DNA of 64,000 nt from Haberlea rhodopensis (lineage: Eukaryota; Streptophyta; Magnoliopsida; Lamiales; Gesneriaceae), in the NCBI GenBank assembly GCA_907163345.1, contig CAJQUN010000024.1, positions 2,046,001 through 2,110,000 of the forward strand, given 5' to 3'. The position numbers and the translations under genes were made by a program. The notes under the pieces are model-generated. The model was not told the origin of the DNA. It ran no database searches and was given only the letters and a program-made list of their open reading frames with translations. This document shows, piece by piece, positions 35,233-45,580 of the stretch. How positions within the stretch are numbered: the first letter of the stretch is position 1; each line of letters begins with the position of its first letter.

Positions 35233-35237
35233 AATAT
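35233..35237. repeat. Target-site duplication AATAT, left copy
   Basis: AATAT precedes the first LTR (35238) and follows the third LTR (44172-44176). It brackets the whole three-LTR array. Confidence 0.9.
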
Positions 35238-35549
35238 TGTTGGAATCGAAGAGGGGGGGGGGGGGGGGGGGGGTGAATGAGATTCCTTGGCTGCTTTAGC
35301 GTTTTAAAATGAGTTTGAAAAAATAAAAGAGTTTTGCGCTTGCGGAAGCCTTAAGTCAATCGATAAATAAAAAGAACAAAATAAATAAATGCGTAAAGGA
35401 ATTAAAGCAATAAAAGAGACAAGGATTTGTTATAGAAGTTCGGCGATGAATCGTCTACGTCTCCTCTTCCCGGTTAGATAACCTCCAACCGAGGTTCCAC
35501 TAGAACAATTGCTCTTGGCCTTGAGGGCTCCAAGTTAGCCACACAACAA

Positions 35550-35675
35550 CTCTTCCCGAGTTTACAAAGCTCTTCCCGAGCACACTACTCTTCCCGAGTA
35601 CACAAGCTCTTCCCGAGCACAATACTCTTCCCAAGTACACAAAGCTCTTCCCGAGCTACCAACACTCTTCACGAG
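35550..35675. repeat. CTCTTCCCGAG minisatellite, LTR A
   Basis: About eight units with the core 'ctcttcccgag' separated by 5-9 bases of 'cacaatact' or 'tacacaag' type spacers. Counterparts lie at 39256-39420 (LTR B) and 43052-43216 (LTR C), with small copy-number and base differences. Confidence 0.85.
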
Positions 35676-36033
35676 TCTTCTTGGCCTTAAGGGCTCCAAG
35701 GATAGCCACATGCACCAACTTCACTTGTTGGCGACTTTACAATTTTTCAACTTGCTTTGGTGTTGGAGGACCTTTACAATAGATCAAATCAAAAACACCT
35801 TCATGGTGCACTCACACGAAGAAACATGACTCTAACAAAGAAGAGAATTACAAACTCCAATACAACAACAATGTATGGAGATTGCAATACAATTTGAAAT
35901 AATAATTATCAAGACTTTGTAGAAGTTTGTAGGCATGTTCCTTAGCTTCAAAATGCTCCAAAGCATCAATATTTATAGTGTAGGAGGCCCCCCTAGGCTC
36001 CTACTAGCCGTTGCTACACAAAAGGCTGAAATC

Positions 36034-36432
36034 ACGCCTCGATCGCCTCAGCCATCGCCTAAGGCGATCTCCATCGCCGCGCCCCAACGGTCAGCATAAA
36101 TCACGCATCGCCTCAGGCGATCCAAATTAAAATCCAATGGGTAGCCTCAGCAGCCTAAAATCTTGCATCGCCTCGGGCGAAGTCCAGATCGCCTCAGGCG
36201 TTCAACGCATCGCCTCGGGTGATTATGCCATCACGCCAGGCGATCTCCCCCTGCACGCAGTCCTTGGCATCGCGTCAGTCGATGTGCGGGGCGAAGTGTC
36301 AAATGGTTGCCATCGCCTCAGGCGATGGTCATCATCGCCTGGAGCGATCTTCCTCGCATGCTCGCCTAGCCATCGCCTCTGTCGATGTGCGTGGCGATGC
36401 CTCGCCTGACACCCATCGCCTGGGGCGATCCA
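36034..36432. repeat. ATCGCCTCAGGCGAT palindrome cluster, LTR A
   Basis: A dozen or more near-palindromes of the form ATCGCCTnAGGCGAT and half-sites of it. The cluster is CpG-rich and stands out from the surrounding AT-rich DNA. Some copies are paired within about 5-10 bases. It recurs at 39780-40196 and 43578-43995. Confidence 0.9.
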
Positions 36433-36607
36433 GGCCAGAATATGCACACTAGGTTTTCTTCATTCCAACCCACTTTTCATCACTTAATCTGCACACTAAA
36501 GAGATGCATTAGTATAACAAACACAAGTTTTGTTGATCATCAAAACTCAAAGATTGACCGGGGATAATTTAACGCATTAAACGCAACCATGCGTTTAAGG
36601 CTCAACA

Positions 36608-36832
36608 ATCTCCCCCTTTTTGATGATCACAAAACTTGATAAACTTGAATGAGTAATATGCATGAAATGTGAGTACAAATGACTCCCCCTTAACAATTGC
36701 ATACACTACAAGTTAAACAAGTAAAGCATTAAACAAATAACTCTCCCCCTCAAACCATGCATACACAAGCTCTCCCCCTTAAACTATGCATGTATTAAGG
36801 TTCAAGTTTATCACCAAATTCTCCCCCTTTTT
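36608..36832 (-). promoter_or_regulatory. Multiple polypurine tracts, interior 1
   Basis: Five minus-strand AAGGGGGAG-type tracts: 36608-36620 (next to the LTR), 36682-36691, 36741-36750, 36770-36780 and 36819-36832. Multi-tract 3' ends are a known Sirevirus trait. Confidence 0.8.
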
Positions 36833-37463
36833 GTGATAATCAAAAAGCATAAAATTTAAATAAACATAGCTCAAATATGTTGACACATAGCCATATTTTA
36901 ACAATTTTACACATATGTTCCTCATCAAGCATAAGATTAAATCATATAGAGGAATACAAACATGCGTTTAAGGCAAACAATAATGAATCTTAAACATTGC
37001 AAAGTATGCATATGTTCCACCAAGATTCCATGCACCTATGCCCAATAAACAATATAATCCTCAAGCATTATTAGATAACAAAACATATAATTTCACATTT
37101 TCACATAGCAAAATCAAATTTGAATGCAAGGCATATCAAAAGATAAGCATACATCAAGCATTAAACAATTTATATGTGCATATGCTAAGGGGTATTCCAT
37201 TTTACTACAATGAATATTGATCTTCAATATTTATTGATCACAATTAATTTGTGCCAATGAATTTTGAATTGCTCTTTTAACATGTATAAAGTAAATTTTA
37301 CCCTTAATGACAAGAGTTCGTTCTATAGTGGTGAATAATACAAACTCCTCCTTTGAGTTGCTTGGTCCTTCATCCTTCATTCCATTGTTGTCCCTACAAG
37401 ACAAATTAACAATATGAGGATCTTTGGTACCCATTTGATTTTTGGGTCCTTGAGGGTTAACTT
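36833..37463 (-). other. 3' interior 1 and gag-pol junction stub
   Basis: AT-rich DNA followed (minus strand, upstream) by a short frame 37231-37473 that carries NPQGPKN, like the gag-pol linker of Sireviruses. The rest of pol is deleted. Interior 2 has the same stub but with about 34 extra bases near 41087-41120. Confidence 0.65.
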
Positions 37464-38941
37464 TCAATGGCACTTTTGGAATCCATTTCCACCTCTTATT
37501 AGGTTGGTATGGATTCTACCAAACCTACACTTATTCTTAGTGTGGCCATTTTTACAACAATAGTTGCAAGCAGGAGAATCATGCTTTGCTTTGGCTAACA
37601 AGCTAGAAAAAGTTTTTGATTTGCTTGAGTAGCCTAACCCGGCTTTGTCAAAGCTACAACGTTGTAAGCCAAGCAATTCACTCATCTTTTGACTACTTTC
37701 ACTATATTTGCAAAAAGATATCTTTAAAGAATTTAATTCATTTTTCAATGAATTATTTTCTTCATCTTTCTTAGCAATCTCAAGTTTGAGTAATTTGTTA
37801 CTCATCTTGGTTTTGCCAAGAGCATCAATGAGTTCATTATAAGCATCTAATAATTCATCATAAGATGGTACCTCATCATCATCCTCTTCATCTTCATCTC
37901 CAAGAGCCATTAGACAAAGATTTTTGGCTTCTTCTTCATCGGAGTCGCTATCACTCCATGTGGCTATAAACGCCTTCTTCTTCCCTTTGTCCTCATTCTT
38001 CTTCCTAGGACATTTGTTAGCATAATGGCCTATTTCTTGACAATTATAACAAGTTACCTCATTTTTGGATTCATGTTTGGTTGCACTAGAGGTCTTTGAC
38101 TTGCTATGTTTGTTGAAGAGCTTCTTGAACTTCTTTGTGAACAAGATCATCTCTTCATCATCATCTTCTTCTTCATCATCGGAATGGTCTTTCCTTCCAA
38201 CCAAGGCGATTCCCTTCCTCATGGATCTATCATCCTCCTTTATTTCTCTTCTTGTTGACACTTCAAGCTCATGGGTCACCAATGTGCCATGGAGCTCATC
38301 AATATCATAGGAAGCATTTTCTCCTTTGTTTGACTCGATGATAGCCGTCCTCTTTGCATCCCATTCCTTTGGTAAGGCTCTTAAGGCTCTCCTCCATATT
38401 TGCTTTGGAAGGTACTTCTCTCCAAGTTGAGCAAGCTCGTTGATAATTTGGGTGAGCCTCCTAAACATCGAATCAACTTCTTCTCCGGACTCCATCTCAA
38501 AAGTTTCATACTTGTGTTGCAATAGATCAATCTTGTCTCCTTCACTTGATTAGTGCCCTCATGACAAATTTTCAATTTGTCCCATATTTCGTTAGCGGTT
38601 GAGCACATTGAGATCCGGTTTTACTCCTTCATATCTAAAGCACAATGCAAAATATTAATAGCTTTAGCATTTTGAGAAATTAACATCATATCCGCTTTTG
38701 TGAAGTCGTCCATTTCTTTGGGAACACTTATTCCCCCAACATCCTTTAAAGGAGTATGTGGACCTTTCACAATGATTTTCCACAGATCATAATCTACGGA
38801 TTGGATGTATAGAGAAATTCTATTCTTCCAATAACCGTAGTTATCATCCGAGAAAAGCGGTGGGCGATTTGTCGATTGACCTTGAGCAAACTCATTTGCT
38901 AGATTAGCCATAAAAAGATTTTGATTTAAAAAAAAAATCAA
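37464..38941 (-). pseudogene. gag: Sirevirus-type gag, interior 1, frameshifted
   Basis: Same protein as 41259-42728 but broken. The N-terminal piece (38621-38941) ends at a stop where a TAC codon has become TAA near 38624. A middle piece occupies 38381-38608. A one-base loss near 38533, relative to interior 2, moves the rest to frame 37464-38522. The last piece holds both CCHC knuckles: CYNCQEIGHYANKC (about 38010-38051) and CNYCCKNGHTKNKC (about 37529-37570), the second intact here although lost in interior 2. The start ATG of MANLANEF is at about 38910-38912. Not translatable as one protein. Confidence 0.85.
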
Positions 38942-38943
38942 AT

Positions 38944-38956
38944 GGCTCTGATACCA
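38944..38956 (-). promoter_or_regulatory. Primer-binding site of interior 1, tRNA-Met type
   Basis: TGGTATCAGAGCC on the minus strand, two bases from the LTR B terminus. Confidence 0.9.
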
Positions 38957-38958
38957 CT

Positions 38959-40372
38959 TGTTGCAATCGAAGAGGGGGGTGAATGAGATTCCTTGGCTAC
39001 TTTAGCGTTTTAAAATGAGTTTGAAAAAATAAAAGAGTTTTGCGCTTGCGGAAGCCTTAAGTCAATCGATAAATAAAAAGAACAAAATAAATAAATGCGT
39101 AAAGGAATTAAAGCAATAAAAGAGACAAGGATTTGTTATAGAAGTTTGGCGATGAATCGCCTACGTCTCCTCTTCCCGGTTAGATAACCTCCAACCGAGG
39201 TTCCACTAGAACAATTGGTCTTGGCCTTGAGGGCTCCAAGTTAGCCACACAATAACTCTTCCCGAGTTTACAAAGCTCTTCCCGAGCACACTACTCTTCC
39301 CGAGTACACAAGCTCTTCCCGAGCACAATACTCTTCCCGAGTACACAAGCTCTTCCCAAGCACAATACTCTTCCCGAGTACACAAAGCTCTTCCCGAGCT
39401 ACCAACACCCTTCACGAGTCTTCTTGGCCTTAAGGGCTCCAAGGATAGCCACATGCACCAACTTCACTTGTTGGCGACTTTACAATTTTCCAACTTGCTT
39501 TGGTATTGGAGGACCTTTACAATAGATCAAATCAAAAACACCTTCACGGTGCACTCACACGAAGAAAACAAGACTCTAACAAAGAAGAGAATTACAAACT
39601 CCAATACAACAACAATGTATGGAGATTGCAATACAATTTGAAATAATAATTATCAAGACTTTGTAGAAGTTTGTAGGCTTGTTCCTTAGCTTCAAAATGC
39701 TCCAAAGCATCAATATTTATAGTGTAGGAGGCCCCCTAGGCTCCTACTAGCCGTTGCTACACAAAAGGCTGAAATCACTCCTCGATCGCCTCAGCCATCG
39801 CCTCAGGCGATCTCCATCGCCGCGCCCCAACGGTCAGCATAAATCACGCATCGCCTCAGGCGATGTCCCGATCGCCTCAGGCGATCCAAATTAAAATCCA
39901 ATGTCGTAGCCTCAGCAGCCTAAAATCTTGCATCGCCTCGGGCGAAGTCCAGATCGCCTCAGGCGTTCAACGCATCGCCTCGGGCGATCATGTCATCGCG
40001 CTAGGCGATCTCCCCCTGCACGCAGTCCTTGGCATCGCGTCAGTCGATGTGCGGGGCGAAGTGTCAAATGGTTGCCATCGCCTCAGGCGATGGTCATCAT
40101 CGCCTGGAGCGATCTTCCTCGCATGCTCGCCTAGCCATCGCCTCTGTCGATGTGCGTGGCGATGCCTCGCCTGACATCCTTCGCCTGGGGCGATCCAGGC
40201 CAGAATATGCACACTCGGTTTTCTTCATTCCAACCCACTTTTCATCACTTAATCTGCACACTAAATAGATGCATTAGTATAACAAACACAAGTTTTGTTG
40301 ATCATCAAAACTCAAAGATTGACCGGGGATAATTTAACGCATTAAACGCAACCATGCGTTTAAGGCTCAACA
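38959..40372 (-). repeat. LTR B of the Sirevirus-like array (shared middle LTR)
   Basis: 1414 bp, TGTTGCAATCG...GGCTCAACA. It serves as 5' LTR for interior 1 and 3' LTR for interior 2. It has no target duplication of its own, which supports recombination instead of two separate insertions. The minisatellite is at 39256-39420 and the palindromes at 39780-40196. Confidence 0.93.
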
Positions 40373-41258
40373 ATCTCCCCCTTTTTGATGATCACAAAAC
40401 TTGATAAACTTGAAGAGTAATATGCATGAAATGTGAGTACAAATGAATCCCCCTTAACAATTGCATACACTACAAGTTAAACAAGTAAAGCATTAAACAA
40501 ATAACTCTCCCCCTCAAACCATGCATACACAAGCTCTCCCCCTTAAACTATGCATGTATTAAGGTTCAAGTTTATCACAAAATTCTCCCCCTTTTTGTGA
40601 TAATCAAAAAGCATAAAATTTAAATAAACATAGCTCAAATATGTTGACACATAGCCATATTTTAACAATTTTACACATATGTTCCTCATCAAGCATAAGA
40701 TTAAATCATATAGAGGAATACAAACATGCGTTTAAGGCAAACAATAATGAATCTTAAACATTGCAAAGTATGCATATGTTCCACCAAGATTCCATGCACC
40801 TATGCCCAATAAACAATATAATCCTCAAGCATTATTAGATAACAAAACATATAATTTCACATTTTCACATAGCAAAATCAAATTTGAATGCAAGGCATAT
40901 CAAAAGATAAGCATACATCAAGCATTAAACAATTTATATGTGCATATGCTAAGGGGTATTCCATTTTACTACAATGAATATTGATCTTCAATATTTATTG
41001 ATCACAATTAATTTGTGCCAATGAATTTTGAATTGCTCTTTTAACATGTATAAAGTAAATTTTACCCTTAATGACAAGAGTTCGTTCTTGTCATTGGTCC
41101 AACGCCTCGCGCCTCTTCCATAGTGGTGAATAATACAAACTCCTCCTTTGAGTTGCTTGGTCCTTCATCCTTCATTCCATTGTTGTCCCTACAAGACAAA
41201 TTAACAATAGGAGGATCTTTGGTACCCATTTGATTTTTGGGTCCTTGAGGGTTAACTT
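40373..41258 (-). other. 3' interior 2: polypurine tracts and gag-pol stub
   Basis: Mirrors 36608-37463, with five CCCCCTT-type tracts between 40373 and about 40596, AT-rich DNA, then the NPQGPKN stub (41068-41289). No protease, integrase or RT motif. Confidence 0.75.
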
Positions 41259-42728
41259 TCAATGGCACTTTTGGAATCCATTTCCACATCTTATTAGGTT
41301 GGTATTGGATTCTAGCAAACCTACACTTATAGTGTGGCCATTTTTACAACAATAGTTGCAAGCAGGAGAATCATGCTTTGCTTTTGCTAACAAGCTAGAA
41401 AAAGTTTTTGATTTGCTTGAGTAGCCTAACCCGGCTTTGTCAAAGCTACAACGTTGTAAGCCAAGCAATTCACTCATCTTTTGACTACTTTCACTATATT
41501 TGCAAAAAGATATCTTTAAAGAATTTAATTCATTTTTCAATGAATTATTTTCTTCATCTTTCTTAGCAATCTCAAGTTTGAGTAATTTGTTACTCATCTT
41601 GGTTTTGCCAAGAGCATCAATGAGTTCATTATAAGCATCTAATAATTCATCATAAGATGGTACCTCATCATCATCCTCTTCATCTTCATCTCCAAGAGCC
41701 ATTAGACAAAGATTTTTGGCTTCTTCTTCATCGGAGTCGCTATCACTCCATGTGGCTATAAACGCCTTCTTCTTCCCTTTGTCCTCATTCTTCTTCCTAG
41801 GACATTTGTTAGCATAATGGCCTATTTCTTGACAATTATAACAAGTTACCTCATTTTTGGATTCATGTTTGGTTGCACTAGAGGTCTTTGACTTGCTATG
41901 TTTGTTGAAGAGCTTCTTGAACTTCTTTGTGAACAAGATCATCTCTTCATCATCATCATCTTCTTCATCATCGGAATGGTCTTTCCTTCCAACCAAGGCG
42001 ATTCCCTTCCTCATGGATCTATCATCCTCCTTTATTTCTATTCTTGTTGACACTTCAAGCTCATGGGTCACCAATGTGCCATGGAGCTCATCAATATCAT
42101 AGGAAGCATTTTCTCCTTTGTTTGACTCGATGATAGCCGTCCTCTTTGCATCCCATTCCTTTGGTAAGGCTCTTAAGACTCTCCTCCATATTTGCTTTGG
42201 AGGGTACTTCTCTCCAAGTTGAGCAAGCTCGTTGATAATTTGGGTGAGCCTCCTAAACATCGAATCAACTTCTTCTCCGGACTCCATCTGAAAAGTTTCA
42301 TACTTGAGTTGCAATAGATCAATCTGGGTCTCCTTCACTTGATTAGTGCCCTCATGACAAATTTTCAATTTGTCCCATATTTCCGTAGCGGTTGAGCACA
42401 TTGAGATCCGGTTGTACTCCTTCATATCTAAAGCACAATGCAAAATATTAATAGCTTTAGCATTTTGAGAAATTAACATCATATCCGCTTTTGTGAAGTC
42501 GTCCATTTCTTTGGGAACACTTATTCCCCCAACATCCTTTAAAGGAGTATGTGGACCTTTCACAATGATTTTCCATAGATCATAATCTACGGATTGGATG
42601 TATAGAGAAATTATATTCTTCCAATAACCGTAGTTATCACCCGTGAAAAGCGGAGGGCGATTTGTCGATTGACCTTGAGCAAACTCATTTGCTAGATTAG
42701 CCATAAAAAGATTTTGATTTAAAAACAA
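41259..42728 (-). CDS. gag: Sirevirus-type Gag polyprotein (gag-only element)
   Basis: Open for 489 codons. The more likely start is the internal ATG at 42702-42704 (MANLANEF), because the preceding codons lie next to the primer site. Domains in order: a copia capsid (DUF4219/UBN2 type; GDNYGYWK near residue 30, the EVDSMFRRLTQIINELAQLG block near 165-185), an acidic Asp/Glu patch (about 248-262), a CCHC knuckle CYNCQEIGHYANKC (about 296-309), a second acidic patch, a coiled-coil stretch, the KAGLGY motif and a second knuckle that starts CNYCCKNGHT. A 4-base loss near 41332 removes the last Cys of that knuckle and alters the C-terminus. The protein would form particles and bind element RNA. 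No pol follows, so it needs a helper. Confidence 0.88.
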   Translation of the reverse strand: MFLNQNLFMANLANEFAQGQSTNRPPLFTGDNYGYWKNIISLYIQSVDYDLWKIIVKGPHTPLKDVGGISVPKEMDDFTKADMMLISQNAKAINILHCALDMKEYNRISMCSTATEIWDKLKICHEGTNQVKETQIDLLQLKYETFQMESGEEVDSMFRRLTQIINELAQLGEKYPPKQIWRRVLRALPKEWDAKRTAIIESNKGENASYDIDELHGTLVTHELEVSTRIEIKEDDRSMRKGIALVGRKDHSDDEEDDDDEEMILFTKKFKKLFNKHSKSKTSSATKHESKNEVTCYNCQEIGHYANKCPRKKNEDKGKKKAFIATWSDSDSDEEEAKNLCLMALGDEDEEDDDEVPSYDELLDAYNELIDALGKTKMSNKLLKLEIAKKDEENNSLKNELNSLKISFCKYSESSQKMSELLGLQRCSFDKAGLGYSSKSKTFSSLLAKAKHDSPACNYCCKNGHTISVGLLESNTNLIRCGNGFQKCH

Positions 42729-42737
42729 AAATCAAAT

Positions 42738-42750
42738 GGCTCTGATACCA
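42738..42750 (-). promoter_or_regulatory. Primer-binding site of interior 2, tRNA-Met type
   Basis: TGGTATCAGAGCC on the minus strand, two bases from the LTR C terminus. Confidence 0.9.
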
Positions 42751-42752
42751 CT

Positions 42753-44171
42753 TGTTGGAATCGAAGAGGGGGGGGTGAATGAGATTCCTTGGCTACTTTA
42801 GCGTTTTAAAATGAGTTTGAAAAAATAAAAGAGTTTTGCGCTTGCGGAAGCCTTAAGTCAATCGATAAATAAAAAGAACAAAATAAATAAATGCGTAAAG
42901 GAATTAAAGCAATAAAAGAGACAAGGATTTGTTATAGAAGTTCGGCGATGAATCGCCTACGTCTCCTCTTCCCGATTAGATAACCTCCAACCGAGGTTCC
43001 ACTAGAACCATTGATCTTGGCCTTGAGGGCTCCAAGTTAGCCACACAACAACTCTTCCCGAGATTACAAAGCTCTTCCCGAGCACACTACTCTTCCCGAG
43101 TACACAATCTCTTCCCGAGCACAATACTCTTCCCGAGTACACAAGCTCTTCCTGAGCACAATACTATTCCCGAGTACACAAAGCTCTTCCCGAGCTACCA
43201 ACACGCTTCACGAGTCTTCTTGGCCTTAAGGGCTCCAAGGATAGCCACATGCACCAACTTCACTTGTTGGCGACTTTACAATTTTCCAACTTGCTTTGGT
43301 GTTGGAGGACCTTTACAATAGATCAAATCAAAAACACCTTCACGGTGCACTCACACGAAGAAAACAAGACTCTAACAAAGAAGAGAATTACAAACTCCAA
43401 TACAACAACAATGTATGGTGATTGCAATACAATTTGAAATAATAATTATCAAGACTTTGTAGAAGTTTGTAGGCTTGTTCCTTAGCTTCAAAATGCTCCA
43501 AAGCATCAATATTTATAGTGTAGGAGGCCCCCTAGGCTCCTACTAGCCGTTCCTGCACAAAAAGCTGAAATCACTCCTCGATCGCCTCAGCCATCGCCGC
43601 GCCCCAACGGTCAGCATAAATCATGCATCGCCTCAGGCGATGTCCCGATCGCCTCAGGCGATCCAAATTAAAATCCAATGTCGTAGCCCCAGAAGCCTAA
43701 AATCTTGCATCGCCTCGGGCGAAGTCCAGATTGCCTCAGGCGTTCAACGCATCGCCTCGGGCGATCATGCCATCGCGCCAGGCGATCTCCCCCTGCGCGC
43801 AATCCTTGGCATCGCGTCAGTCGATGTGCGGGGCGAAGTGTCAAATGGTTGCCATCGCCTCAGGCGATGGTCATCATCGCCTGGAGCGATCTTCCTCGCA
43901 TGCTCGCCTAGCCATCGCCTCTGTCGATGTGCGTGGCGATGCCTCGCCTGGCACCCATCGCCTGGGGCGATGATCACCATCGCCTGGGGCGATCCAGGCC
44001 AGAATATGCACACTCGATTTTCTTCATTCCAAACCACTTTTCATCACTTAATCTGCACACTAAGTAGATGCATTAGTATAACAAACACAAGTTTTGTTGA
44101 TCATCAAAACTCAAAGATTGACCGGGGATAATTTAACGCATTAAAAGCAACCATGCGTTTAAGGCTCAACA
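42753..44171 (-). repeat. LTR C of the Sirevirus-like array
   Basis: 1419 bp, TGTTGGAATCG...GGCTCAACA, followed by AATAT (44172-44176). The palindrome cluster at 43578-43995 has one extra CATCGCCTGGGGCGATG unit (about 43957-43992) compared with LTRs A and B. Confidence 0.93.
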
Positions 44172-44176
44172 AATAT
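44172..44176. repeat. Target-site duplication AATAT, right copy
   Basis: Matches 35233-35237 and closes the array. Confidence 0.9.
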
Positions 44177-44244
44177 ATTAGCAACACAATAACAAGTTTT
44201 GTTAATATCAAAACCAAGATTATTCGGGTTTTCAAAATCCAACA
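44177..44244 (-). mobile_element. Copia-type solo LTR, second part
   Basis: Joins 35237 once the nested array is removed. Its minus-strand reading (TGTTGGATTTTG...) is the LTR start and resembles 58734-58800. Confidence 0.6.
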
Positions 44245-45201
44245 ATATAAACAATGGTGACTATGAAAGACATATGAAGTTTTAAATAACTTTGTATACT
44301 TAAATTTGTAAATAATTTTTTTTGCATTGAAACTATACTATTCATGTAAAAGTAAAGGACCATTTATCAATTTGAAACTGGTTAAATTATATATCAACAT
44401 GAATGCAATGTGTAATAGTTATAGAATCCAATAATTGAAAATTGAGGAGATGAGAACATGGATCAGTCCCATTCCAAAGGGGAGTCTTTCAGCTTCCAAC
44501 TAAAGAAATCCAGTCATAGTCTCTGCCCTCTTTAAAATTAGAAAAAATAATGGGTTCCATTTAACCATTATCACCCAATTCAAGGGTTGGTGGATCTCAC
44601 TTTTCACAACTTTTAGTGTGTGTATATATATATATTTATTGATGTGTCCTGTGCTTCTGGATCACTATAATAATCTATCAGCCGTGTATCCCGAGCTGCA
44701 TAGCCCGAGGTGAGATGGCCTAAGAACACAAATGTTATAAGGGCACCGAGGGGGTCCTCAGCATGACCACTATGACGATCAATTTAATGCTCGGAAAATA
44801 AGTTAAACAAGAATAAAAAAGGATGAGTGAATCCTTCATGATATATTTTATAATTATATGAAGATCCTAGTATACATGTGTAAAATAATTTTTTGGGAAC
44901 AATTTGAATCTCTCTCTTCTATTGTCTGGATGCTCTTATTTATAGTTGTATTTTCCAATATAATGACCCGTGAATCTCGAGCCCGAATCTGCCCACGACC
45001 CGTTCATGATCCTCAGTAATTGTCGTGTGATATTAACTTGATTTGCCCATGATATGCGTCTGTATTACAGTAATTGTTGCCTAGTACTAATGCATGTCCA
45101 CAATCATTTCAAGGCATTAATCTTGGTTGGATCCCCTACTTTGACTGAGTGCTAGGTTGTGTTCATGATTTACATTGGCCTAGTGGGCCTGAGTTGAGAT
45201 A

Positions 45202-45246
<45 letters not shown>

Positions 45247-45580
45247 AACTTTTCTCAAAACCCCAAACTTGGTCTTCAAACTCCCTTCTTTTTCATATTT
45301 GTGTTCCGCTTTTTAAAATTTCAAATTCAAGAATTTCACACTCATTCTAACAAGATGTCAATGTGTTAAATGACCGCAATACCCTTACTAAATTTAGATA
45401 ACAAAATACCATCAAAAAATACATAGGATGGTATTAAACTACAAAATCAATTTTAAAAAATTATTACATCCCAAAAGCCCAAACTAAAAATGAATTTACA
45501 ATACCACATCAGTTTACAAAAAAAAAAAAAATACTGTATATGCACGCGGCCCGTACAAAGAAGGACTAGTATAATATATA
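44245..45580. other. AT-rich DNA, LTR-like remnant and (TA)n microsatellite
   Basis: No gene. A stretch around 44680-45190 has blocks such as 'cccgagctgcatagcccgag' and 'gctcggaaaataag' that look like an old LTR, without ends. A (TA) run of about 39 bases lies at 45203-45241. Confidence 0.45.

Larger units (their letters stand above)
33552..35237 (-). mobile_element. Copia-type solo LTR, first part (split by a nested element)
   Basis: Starts TGTTAGGATCG at 33552 and continues, across the 35238-44171 insertion, to ...AAATCCAACA at 44244. Read on the minus strand it begins TGTTGGATTTTG and its first 90 bases align with the copia LTR at 58734. Total length without the insertion is about 1.75 kb. 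No internal gene follows on either side, so it is a solo LTR or a truncated element. Flanking five-base sequences ATAAA and ATATA match at only some positions. Confidence 0.6.
35238..36607 (-). repeat. LTR A of the Sirevirus-like array
   Basis: 1370 bp, TGTTGGAATCG...GGCTCAACA on the plus strand. It carries a run of 21 G at 35253-35273 where LTR B has 6 and LTR C has 8. It contains the CTCTTCCCGAG minisatellite (35550-35675) and the palindrome cluster (36034-36432). Confidence 0.93.
35238..44171 (-). mobile_element. Sirevirus-like tandem element: three LTRs, two gag-only interiors
   Basis: Order on the plus strand: LTR A (35238-36607), interior 1 (36608-38958), LTR B (38959-40372), interior 2 (40373-42752), LTR C (42753-44171). 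All are minus-oriented and share one outer target duplication. Each interior has a tRNA-Met primer site, a Sirevirus-type gag, a stub of the gag-pol junction, and a 3' region with several polypurine tracts, but no protease, integrase or RT. Sirevirus placement rests on the two-knuckle gag with a KAGLGY motif, multiple polypurine tracts and palindrome-rich LTRs. The three-LTR form is what unequal recombination between LTRs of one insertion produces. Confidence 0.9.

Noticed and set aside
28531..42750. Repeated GGCTCTGATACCA / TGCTCTGATACCA motifs as possible regulatory elements
   Set aside because: They are minus-strand tRNA-Met primer sites, each next to an LTR or at the pararetroviral origin.
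43640..44131. 163-codon open frame through LTR C
   Set aside because: Produced by the ATCGCC/GGCGAT palindrome cluster reading open by chance; the frame is broken differently in LTRs A and B.
45203..45241. (TA)n stretch as a regulatory element or origin
   Set aside because: An ordinary dinucleotide microsatellite with no gene nearby.
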